From: an uncultured Eubacterium sp.
GTDB lineage: Bacteria; Bacillota; Clostridia; Peptostreptococcales; Anaerovoracaceae
Direction: 5' to 3'
Assembly (NCBI GenBank): GCA_905193765.1
Contig: CAJJPZ010000068.1
Coordinates: 1-11,069, forward strand
DNA: 11,069 nt
Shown: positions 6,698 through 11,069 of the stretch, piece by piece
Numbering within the stretch: the stretch's first letter is position 1
Layout of the letters: the number at the start of each line of letters is the position of its first letter
The notes under the pieces: generated by a model
Told to the model about the DNA's origin: nothing
What the model saw: only the letters and a program-made list of their open reading frames with translations
Database searches by the model: none
Position numbers and translations under genes: made by a program

Positions 6698-6713
6698 GTG
6701 TCAATAATTGTAC

Positions 6714-6742
6714 TTGAAGCAGCAGTGCATAAGTGGTATAAT
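6714..6742 (+). promoter_or_regulatory. Strong sigma-A-type promoter of gmk-rpoZ
   Basis: TTGAAG (6714-6719), a 17-nt spacer and a perfect TATAAT (6737-6742), with TGG directly before it giving an extended -10. It starts 17 nt after the yicC stop and predicts a transcript start near 6749, about 53 nt before the gmk ATG. This is the best promoter in the window by match to consensus. Confidence 0.8.
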
Positions 6743-6801
6743 ATCTCTTCAGTAAAGTCGAAGATTTTTATGATGCATTTGGTTTTAACAGGAGTGGATT
6801 T

Positions 6802-7416
6802 ATGGCAAAAGGTAAGCTGTTTGTTATTTCAGGGCCGTCTGGGGCAGGCAAGGGAACTATATGTAAAGAAGTCCTGGCTTCGGAACGTGATATAAAAATG
6901 TCCGTTTCGATGACGACGAGGAGCCCGCGTGAAGGTGAAATCAACAGTGTGCATTACCATTTTGTGGATCATGATTTCTTCAGGAATCTTATTGAAGAGG
7001 ATGGTTTCCTTGAGTATGCCAGAGTGTTTGGGAATTATTATGGGACTCCTAAAAAGCAGGTGAATGAATGGCTGGATCATGGAACGGATGTGATCCTTGA
7101 GATAGATGTTCAGGGTGCGCTGCAGGTAAAGGAGGCATATCCTGACGGTATACTGATATTTATCCTGCCGCCGTCGCTGGAGGAGCTGAAGCGGAGGATC
7201 ATCACAAGGGGATCTGAGACTGAGGAAACTATGCAGATCAGACTGGGAGAGGCTGTGCATGAGATTTCCACTATAGACAGGTATGATTACAGAGTGATAA
7301 ACGAGGATCTGCAGACTGCTGTGGAACGCGTGATAGCGATCATAACGGCGGAGAAATGCAGGCTGAACGATAAGGAGTCACTTGAGATAATAAGTAGATA
7401 CAAGGAGGATCTATAA
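6802..7416 (+). CDS. gmk: Guanylate kinase
   Basis: 204 aa, typical length. It phosphorylates GMP to GDP with ATP, feeding GTP, dGTP and (p)ppGpp pools. The P-loop is GPSGAGKG at residues 11-18 and is followed by the GMP-binding segment TTRSPREGE near 38-46. The catalytic/lid region is GTPKKQVNEWLDHG (about 75-88), and LEIDVQGALQVK (about 95-106) is the conserved strand and Walker-B-like segment. The start is the ATG after CAGGAGTGG, about 7 nt away. The stop overlaps the rpoZ start as TAATG (7414-7418), so the pair is translationally coupled, as is common in Bacillota. A dedicated promoter precedes it. No unusual residues were noticed. Confidence 0.98.
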   Translation: MAKGKLFVISGPSGAGKGTICKEVLASERDIKMSVSMTTRSPREGEINSVHYHFVDHDFFRNLIEEDGFLEYARVFGNYYGTPKKQVNEWLDHGTDVILEIDVQGALQVKEAYPDGILIFILPPSLEELKRRIITRGSETEETMQIRLGEAVHEISTIDRYDYRVINEDLQTAVERVIAIITAEKCRLNDKESLEIISRYKEDL

Positions 7417-7616
7417 TGTTATATCCATCGATAAATAAAATAAGAACAAAGGCCGACAGCAGATATACTCTGGTTATACTGGCGGCAAAGAGAGCGAGAG
7501 ATATCATAGAAGGCATGCCTAAGCTGACAGAGGCTGATGTCGACAAACCGGTATCAATAGCAGCCAATGAGATCGCAGAGGATCTTATAACTTACAGAGA
7601 CGCACCGAACGACTGA
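7416..7616 (+). CDS. rpoZ: RNA polymerase omega subunit
   Basis: 66 aa. Omega binds the beta-prime subunit and helps RNA polymerase assembly. The family core is seen as MLYPSINKIRTKADSRYTLV followed by ILAAKRARDI, then KPVSIAANEIAEDLITY, the pattern of clostridial RpoZ/YloH. It starts in the TAATG overlap with gmk; its ribosome binding site AAGGAGG (7402-7408) lies in the end of gmk. In B. subtilis the following genes are coaBC (yloI) and priA; here a stand-alone LytTR gene follows after a 181-bp gap instead. No clear intrinsic terminator is seen directly downstream: the only stem, GTATTT/AAATAC at about 7625-7642, lacks a T-tract. Confidence 0.95.
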   Translation: MLYPSINKIRTKADSRYTLVILAAKRARDIIEGMPKLTEADVDKPVSIAANEIAEDLITYRDAPND

Positions 7617-7707
7617 TCAGGTACGTATTTGTGACAAAATACTTCACGATACGACATAAACGGAGTAAAATGTCCATAAAAAGAAAATCCTGACTTTATT
7701 TTGGATA

Positions 7708-7736
7708 TTTACTGGTAAAAACTTCTTCCTTATGAA
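7708..7736 (+). promoter_or_regulatory. Weak promoter candidate for the LytTR gene
   Basis: TTTACT (7708-7713), a 17-nt spacer and TATGAA (7731-7736), with four of six matches in each box. A 12-bp dyad, CGAATTGATTCG (7747-7758), lies just downstream near the predicted start site and could be an operator. Support is limited to pattern. Confidence 0.3.
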
Positions 7737-7797
7737 ATAATCATGGCGAATTGATTCGACACGCGTTTAGTCAATGTTTCATATGGAGGGAGTTTTT

Positions 7798-8157
7798 ATG
7801 TATAAGAACAATATGATTTTAAAGTCCGGAAGATCTACATATGCCATTCCTATCGAGGTTATCGTATTCATGGAAAAGGATATGAGGAAGATAAGAGTGC
7901 ATACGAAAAATAATGTGATAGAGTTCTATGGCAAGTTTTCAGAGATATCCAAGTATCTGGATGAACGGTTCATGCACTGCCATCGCAGCTACATAATCAA
8001 TATGGATGAAATAGTGCTTATGAAGCGGCAGCAGATCTATGTTAGCAGCAACGATTGTATAGCACTGGGAAGGGATGCATACAGTCGTGCCAGGAAAGCA
8101 TATGGTGATTACATAGATGCAGGGGATGAGAAGAGAGAGCTTGAGGTGAAACAGTGA
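7798..8157 (+). CDS. Stand-alone LytTR-type DNA-binding protein
   Basis: 119 aa from the ATG at 7798, chosen because GGAGGGAG (7785-7792) lies 5 nt before it. An upstream in-frame ATG (7774) has no ribosome binding site. Nearly the whole protein is one LytTR domain, the DNA-binding part of AgrA, LytR and AlgR. Signatures are VIVFMEKDMRKIRVHT (about 21-36), FYGKFSEISKYL (about 44-55), the central MHCHRSYIINMDEIV (about 60-74), and the final IALGRDAYSRARKAY (about 87-101) that corresponds to the I-x-I-S/G-R-x-Y helix. There is no receiver domain and no histidine kinase next to it, so it is not a standard two-component regulator. Targets are unknown; it may regulate itself or act with small membrane partners as other stand-alone LytTR proteins do. 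Flanking genes are housekeeping. Confidence 0.88.
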   Translation: MYKNNMILKSGRSTYAIPIEVIVFMEKDMRKIRVHTKNNVIEFYGKFSEISKYLDERFMHCHRSYIINMDEIVLMKRQQIYVSSNDCIALGRDAYSRARKAYGDYIDAGDEKRELEVKQ

Positions 8158-8185
8158 TTTTTAGGGAAAGAGATATAGAATTTTC

Positions 8186-8214
8186 TTGTATTATCCGGAT
8201 GTTTGTAGTATGAT
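8186..8214 (+). promoter_or_regulatory. Promoter of rpsB-tsf
   Basis: TTGTAT (8186-8191), a 17-nt spacer and TATGAT (8209-8214, 5 of 6). The predicted start near 8221 leaves a leader of about 130 nt before rpsB. The -35 is poor for a ribosomal protein operon, but spacing and -10 are good. Confidence 0.6.
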
Positions 8215-8220
8215 ATTAAA

Positions 8221-8349
8221 TGGTATCATTTGATTAGATGCCAAAAGCAACAGTTTACACACTGCAGCTATACAGAGACCGGTGCCTTCTTGAAGAAGGT
8301 TGTTTCTGTGCCGACGCAGTGGAAGAAGAAAACCGAGAGGAGAAAAACA
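8221..8349 (+). promoter_or_regulatory. Structured 5' leader of rpsB, possible S2 autoregulatory element
   Basis: CCTTC (8285-8289) and GAAGG (8295-8299) form a hairpin. An outer helix pairs CGGTG (8280-8284) with TGCCG (8309-8313), using two G-U pairs. A competing hairpin pairs CTGTG (8306-8310) with CGCAG (8315-8319) around CCGA. The two forms exclude each other and end about 20 nt before the GAGAGGAG ribosome binding site. S2 leaders are known to be feedback sites in some bacteria; that this is one is inference. Confidence 0.35.
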
Positions 8350-9123
8350 ATGTCAGTAATTTCAATGAAACAGTTACTCGAAGCAGGTGTTCATTTCGGA
8401 CATCAGACAAGAAGATGGAACCCTAAGATGGCTCCGTACATCTTTACAGAAAGAAACGGGATCTACATCATCGATTTACAGAAAACCGTAAAGAAGATCG
8501 ATGAAGCTTACAACTTCGTCAAGGAAGTTGCAGCAAGCGGCAAGCCGATCCTGTTCGTAGGAACTAAGAAGCAGGCTCAGGCAGCTATCGAAGACGAAGC
8601 TAAGAGATGCGATATGTTCTATGTAAACCAGAGATGGTTAGGTGGAATGCTCACAAACTACAAGACTATCTCAGGCAGGATCAAGAGACTGTATGACATA
8701 AAGGCTATGGAAGAAGACGGTACTTTTGAAAAGCTTTCAAAGAAGGAAGTTATCAAACTCAGACTTGAGCATGACAAACTCGAAAAGTTCCTGGGCGGAA
8801 TCAAAGAGATGAAGGGAATGCCTGGCGCTATCTTCGTTGTAGACCCTAAGAAAGAAAAAATCGCTGTTAAAGAAGCACGGATCCTCGGAATCCCTGTTGT
8901 TGGTATCGTAGATACAAACTGTGACCCTGATGATGTGGACTACATCATTCCTGCAAACGATGACGCTATCAGAGCGGTAAAACTCATTGCCGGATGCATG
9001 GCTGATGCAGTTATCGAAGCAAGACAGGGTGAGAGCCTTGATGAAGGTGAAGCAGCAGGCTCAACTGAAGAAGCTGCAGCAGAAACAGTAGAAGAAGCTG
9101 CAGAAGCAAAGGTTGAAGAATAA
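8350..9123 (+). CDS. rpsB: 30S ribosomal protein S2
   Basis: 257 aa from the ATG at 8350, preceded by GAGAGGAG; upstream in-frame starts (a TTG at 8230) lack a ribosome binding site and any S2-like sequence. S2 binds late to the 30S subunit near S1 and the mRNA exit side. Signatures are LLEAGVHFGHQTRRWNPKM (9-27), FVGTKKQAQ (about 68-76), VNQRWLGGMLTN (about 91-102), and PVVGIVDTNCDPDDVDYIIP with the following NDDAIRA. The last 30 or so residues form an acidic, alanine-rich tail (GEAAGSTEEAAAETVEEAAE) beyond the conserved core. Isoleucine codons shift from ATA, common in upstream genes, to ATC, as expected for a highly expressed gene. tsf follows after 35 bp. Confidence 0.98.
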   Translation: MSVISMKQLLEAGVHFGHQTRRWNPKMAPYIFTERNGIYIIDLQKTVKKIDEAYNFVKEVAASGKPILFVGTKKQAQAAIEDEAKRCDMFYVNQRWLGGMLTNYKTISGRIKRLYDIKAMEEDGTFEKLSKKEVIKLRLEHDKLEKFLGGIKEMKGMPGAIFVVDPKKEKIAVKEARILGIPVVGIVDTNCDPDDVDYIIPANDDAIRAVKLIAGCMADAVIEARQGESLDEGEAAGSTEEAAAETVEEAAEAKVEE

Positions 9124-9158
9124 TCAGGACAGAGAAACAGAAGGAGGAACATCAGAAA

Positions 9159-10262
9159 ATGGCTGTAACAGCAAAGATGGTAAAAGAACTGCGTGAAATG
9201 ACAGGCGCAGGTATGATGGACTGTAAAAAAGCATTAGTTGAAACTGATGGCAATATCGAAGCTGCAGTGGATCTCTTAAAAGAAAAAGGCCTTGCAAAGG
9301 CTGCTAAAAAGGCAGGAAGAGTTGCTGCGATGGGACTGGTAAGGACAGCTATCGCTGCTGACGGCAAGTCTGCAGCTATCGTAGAAGTAAATTCAGAAAC
9401 AGACTTCGTTGCAAAGAACGACGAGTTCGTTACTTTCGTAGAGACTCTGGCTCAGATGGCTCTCGAAAACGATGCAGCTGATATGGACGCATTTATGGCG
9501 CTTCCTTATGAAGGCGAAGGAACAGTTAAGGATGCCCTGACAAATAAAATCGCTACTATCGGCGAGAATATGACTATCAGAAGATTTGAGAAGGTATCCG
9601 GTGAAGCTGTTGTTTCATATATCCACGGTGGCAGGATCGGTGCTGTAGTTGCAGGCAACGTGGAAGCTGATGATGATGTGAAAACTGCCCTGACAAATGT
9701 TGCAATGCAGGTCGCTGCAATGAACCCGCAGTATGTCAGCAGAAACGACATTTCAGAAGAAGAACTTGCTAAAATGCATGACATAACACTTGAAAGTGCA
9801 CTGAACGATCCGTTTACACTTCCTAAGCCGATTTTAAACGCTTTATTAGACAAGGCTGTTGACGGCGTATGGGGTGCTGAAGACGTTGCGATCTTAGAAG
9901 AAAAGAGAGCTGACAAGAAGTTCAATTTCAACTATCTGCCGAACTTCCTTTCAGAGGATGCCAAGGCTAAGCTCGCTCAGCTTGCAGTTGCAGATAAGGA
10001 ATCCATTTCCGGTAACAAGATCTTCACAGGCCTTGTTCAGGGACGTGTTTCAAAGCAGTTAAAGGATATCTGTCTCCTGGATCAGACATATGTCAGAGCA
10101 GAAGACGGTAAGCAGACAGTTGCTCAGTACCTCGGAACAGTAAACAAGGATCTTGCTCTTGTTAACGTAGTTCGTTTCGAAGTGGGCGAAGGAATCGAAA
10201 AGAAAGAAGAAGACTTCGCAGCAGAAGTAGCAGCACAGCAGGCAGCAGCAGCTAAGAAATAA
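9159..10262 (+). CDS. tsf: Elongation factor Ts, with an apparent internal insertion
   Basis: 367 aa, clearly longer than usual (E. coli 283, B. subtilis 293). EF-Ts removes GDP from EF-Tu. The UBA-like N-terminal domain (1-50) starts MAVTAKMVKELREMTGAGMM, and the TDFVAKND core motif is at 81-88. The core continues to MNPQYVSRNDISEEEL (188-203). Conserved C-terminal parts resume at FTGLVQGRVSKQLKDICLLD (289-308) and RFEVGEGIEKKEEDFAAEVA (339-358). About 70 residues between them (roughly 217-285) have no counterpart in the common form, where the A-L-N-E-G helix leads straight to the E-G-R helix. The insertion is in frame and has the same codon usage. The start follows AAGGAGG by 11 nt. The 3' end is followed by a strong terminator rather than the common pyrH-frr. 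Confidence 0.97.
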   Translation: MAVTAKMVKELREMTGAGMMDCKKALVETDGNIEAAVDLLKEKGLAKAAKKAGRVAAMGLVRTAIAADGKSAAIVEVNSETDFVAKNDEFVTFVETLAQMALENDAADMDAFMALPYEGEGTVKDALTNKIATIGENMTIRRFEKVSGEAVVSYIHGGRIGAVVAGNVEADDDVKTALTNVAMQVAAMNPQYVSRNDISEEELAKMHDITLESALNDPFTLPKPILNALLDKAVDGVWGAEDVAILEEKRADKKFNFNYLPNFLSEDAKAKLAQLAVADKESISGNKIFTGLVQGRVSKQLKDICLLDQTYVRAEDGKQTVAQYLGTVNKDLALVNVVRFEVGEGIEKKEEDFAAEVAAQQAAAAKK

Positions 10263-10283
10263 CGACCCTTAAAAAAGAACGGT

Positions 10284-10327
10284 AAAAACCCCTGAAAGCA
10301 TTGAATTTAGTGCCTCAGGGGTTTTTT
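10284..10327 (+). terminator. Strong intrinsic terminator of rpsB-tsf
   Basis: AAAAACCCCTGA (10284-10295) pairs with TCAGGGGTTTTT (10315-10326) in a 12-bp stem with a 19-nt loop and six T residues at 10322-10327. It lies about 20 nt after the tsf stop. The A-rich left arm means it could also act for transcription from the right. Confidence 0.92.
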
Positions 10328-10380
10328 GATGCCTACAACTCGTGAACCCGTGATTTATCATAAATTACCGTATTTTTCGC

Positions 10381-10545
10381 TAAAATTGGGAGAAAATTTG
10401 GGAAAAACTTGGGAAAGTATCTTTTCCCAAGTGCCGTTTGAAACTTCTCTTCTTTCTTCAAAGAAAAAGGTGAATTTCACATGTTTCTTCGATTTGGGAA
10501 AGATCGTGTTGTCCCAAATCTTGAAAAAATGTATTCCCCAAAATC
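10381..10545. repeat. TTGGG/CCCAA-rich imperfect inverted-repeat element
   Basis: This fills most of a 404-bp stretch without a credible gene (10328-10731). Seven TTGGG or CCCAA words lie at 10386, 10398, 10409, 10426, 10494, 10513 and 10537 in the order + + + - + - -. Two perfect hairpins occur: ACTTGGGAAA (10407-10416) with TTTCCCAAGT (10423-10432), loop 6; and GATTTGGGA (10491-10499) with TCCCAAATC (10512-10520), loop 12. The hairpins are roughly mirror images about position 10462, so each arm contains a hairpin and the whole is a larger imperfect dyad. A smaller dyad, GTGAATTTCAC (10470-10480), and TTTCTT/AAGAAA (10453-10466) lie at the centre. The first three words recur at about 11-12 bp. 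The function is unknown. Confidence 0.7.
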
Positions 10546-10546
10546 G

Positions 10547-10578
10547 CCTGAAAGCGTGTATTTTCATATGTATTCAGG
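10547..10578. repeat. Inverted repeat resembling the tsf terminator stem
   Basis: CCTGAA (10547-10552) and TTCAGG (10573-10578) enclose 20 nt. The left arm and its extension, CCTGAAAGC, also occur in the tsf terminator (10291-10299), whose right arm likewise ends TCAGGG. There is no T-tract here. It may be a degenerate copy or chance. Confidence 0.4.
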
Positions 10579-10670
10579 GACTTGAAAATAATTACATATA
10601 TTGATATAACTTATCATATTTTATCGCTATTTCCCTGGCAAAAATGGGAGTGTGATTTTTGTTTGCACAT

Positions 10671-10699
10671 TTGCATGAAATCGGATCGCAGTATATGAT
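10671..10699 (+). promoter_or_regulatory. Promoter candidate for the 48-aa gene
   Basis: TTGCAT (10671-10676), a 17-nt spacer and TATGAT (10694-10699), the same -10 hexamer as the rpsB promoter. The predicted start is near 10706, about 26 nt before the ATG at 10732. Confidence 0.55.
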
Positions 10700-10731
10700 G
10701 AAGAAAAATCAGGAAAGGATCGGTGGAGAGG

Positions 10732-10878
10732 ATGATAAAGAAATACAGGATCAGGCTCACGGAAGATGAGCAGAACATCATCATAAATGGATTATTGAAC
10801 TGGAGGAACCAGCTTATCAAAGAGGGAAAATATACGACTGATGCGATAGACGATCTGCTTCTGAAACTTCTTGACTGA
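10732..10878 (+). CDS. Small conserved-type protein (48 aa), unknown function
   Basis: 48 aa: it starts MIKKYRIRLTEDEQNIIING, continues with a central LLNWRNQLIKEGKYT (21-35) and ends DAIDDLLLKLLD. GGAGAGG lies just before the ATG, a promoter lies upstream and a strong terminator lies 43 bp downstream, so it is a complete one-gene unit. The pattern (R-x-R-L-T-E-x-E, then L-x-N-x-L-I-x-E-G-x-Y-T-D, then a leucine-rich D-D-x-L-L-K-L-L) resembles small helical proteins of unknown function that I recall from many gut Clostridia. This is recall, not a search. It probably folds as two amphipathic helices and has no signal peptide or membrane segment. It is easily missed by gene finders. The function is unknown. 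Confidence 0.75.
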   Translation: MIKKYRIRLTEDEQNIIINGLLNWRNQLIKEGKYTTDAIDDLLLKLLD

Positions 10879-10920
10879 TTGTCAGCAGTAGCGCATATCC
10901 GCCTGAAAAGGGCACTACAT

Positions 10921-10950
10921 AGCCATTCCAATACGGGAGTGGCTTTTTTT
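10921..10950 (+). terminator. Intrinsic terminator of the 48-aa gene
   Basis: AGCCATTCC (10921-10929) pairs with GGAGTGGCT (10936-10944), nine pairs with one G-U, loop AATACG, followed by seven T residues (10944-10950). It is 43 nt after the stop codon. Confidence 0.92.
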
Positions 10951-10975
10951 GTACCCGAAACAGGAGGACGATGAA

Positions 10976-11069
10976 ATGAGAAAAGTAGGATTTACGATCG
11001 AGTTTGGAAAAACAGAAGATGAAAAAGAACGCGGTGAGAACTTCGTATCAGGGATAGAAGCTCTGGCCA
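10976..11069 (+). CDS. Start of an unrecognised gene, cut by the right edge
   Basis: Thirty-one complete codons are visible, starting MRKVGFTIEFGKTEDEKERG and ending in GIEALA at the edge. AGGAGG (10962-10967) lies 8 nt before the ATG at 10976. A nearer ATG at 10971 is followed by AAA and TGA, so it would encode only two residues and overlap the real start as ATGA. The fragment is charged, with an acidic-basic run from residue 12 to 21, and shows no motif I recognise. No promoter is visible in the 25 bp after the preceding terminator, so it may depend on readthrough or share the upstream promoter. The function cannot be guessed. Confidence 0.6.
   Translation, partial: MRKVGFTIEFGKTEDEKERGENFVSGIEALA

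Noticed and set aside
7625..7642. GTATTT/AAATAC stem as a terminator of gmk-rpoZ
   Set aside because: The stem is only six A/T-rich pairs and no T-tract follows.
7670..7693. Seven-codon leader ORF (MSIKRKS) upstream of the LytTR gene
   Set aside because: It has a GGAG at a fair distance but no codon pattern or attenuator-like structure; too short to support.
7774..7797. Start of the LytTR gene at 7774
   Set aside because: No ribosome binding site lies before 7774; GGAGGGAG sits correctly before 7798.
8230..8349. N-terminal extension of S2 from a TTG at 8230
   Set aside because: There is no ribosome binding site at 8230, the extra residues do not resemble S2, and a good GAGAGGAG precedes the ATG at 8350.
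8238..8426. 62-codon frame starting with ATG at 8238 in the rpsB leader
   Set aside because: It has no Shine-Dalgarno, runs out of frame into rpsB and has no recognisable sequence.
10326..10604. Open reading frame of 92 codons on the + strand over the inverted-repeat region
   Set aside because: It begins in the T-tract of the tsf terminator, has no ribosome binding site, and its peptide mirrors that of the opposite strand because of the DNA symmetry. The overlapping - strand frame (10358-10567) is rejected for the same reason.
10900..10908. CGCCTGAAA word shared with 10545-10553
   Set aside because: Nine bases shared once, without extension on either side, is likely chance.

Overview
The window looks like a chromosomal core region of a low-to-moderate GC Gram-positive bacterium (Bacillota), most likely class Clostridia. 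The reasons are the SepF/DivIVA division proteins, strong AGGAGG-type ribosome binding sites, TAATG and ATGA gene couplings, an RqcH-type NFACT protein, and gene orders that echo the B. subtilis sepF...divIVA...lspA-ylyB and yloA...yloC...gmk-yloH neighbourhoods. The genus cannot be told from the sequence alone. No phage, IS, CRISPR, tRNA or rRNA is seen.

Left block (1-2775, + strand): the 3' end of sepF, then divIVA, lspA (signal peptidase II), an RluD-type pseudouridine synthase and a flavin-reductase-like protein. The last three genes overlap by ATGA. A strong hairpin covers the only Shine-Dalgarno of lspA. This block joins cell division, lipoprotein maturation and rRNA modification.

Middle (2776-5727): a previously easy-to-miss 42-aa zinc-ribbon protein on the - strand (2798-2926), a monoacylglycerol-lipase-like alpha/beta hydrolase (+), and rqcH/NFACT (-). 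Each convergent pair appears to place a terminator hairpin inside the 3' coding end of the opposing gene.

Right-middle (5813-8157, + strand): yicC (endoribonuclease family), gmk with its own near-consensus promoter, rpoZ, then a stand-alone LytTR DNA-binding protein. gmk and rpoZ overlap and link nucleotide supply with RNA polymerase assembly.

Right (8158-10327): a promoter, a structured leader of about 130 nt, rpsB (S2), tsf (EF-Ts) and a strong intrinsic terminator. EF-Ts carries an apparent insertion of about 70 residues in its C-terminal part.

The last 740 bases hold a non-coding stretch (10328-10731) dominated by a TTGGG/CCCAA-rich imperfect inverted repeat of about 165 bp. A 48-aa protein gene follows with its own promoter and terminator, then the start of an unrecognised gene that runs off the edge. 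The least explained items are the inverted-repeat element, the two small proteins, the EF-Ts insertion and the occluded lspA ribosome binding site.
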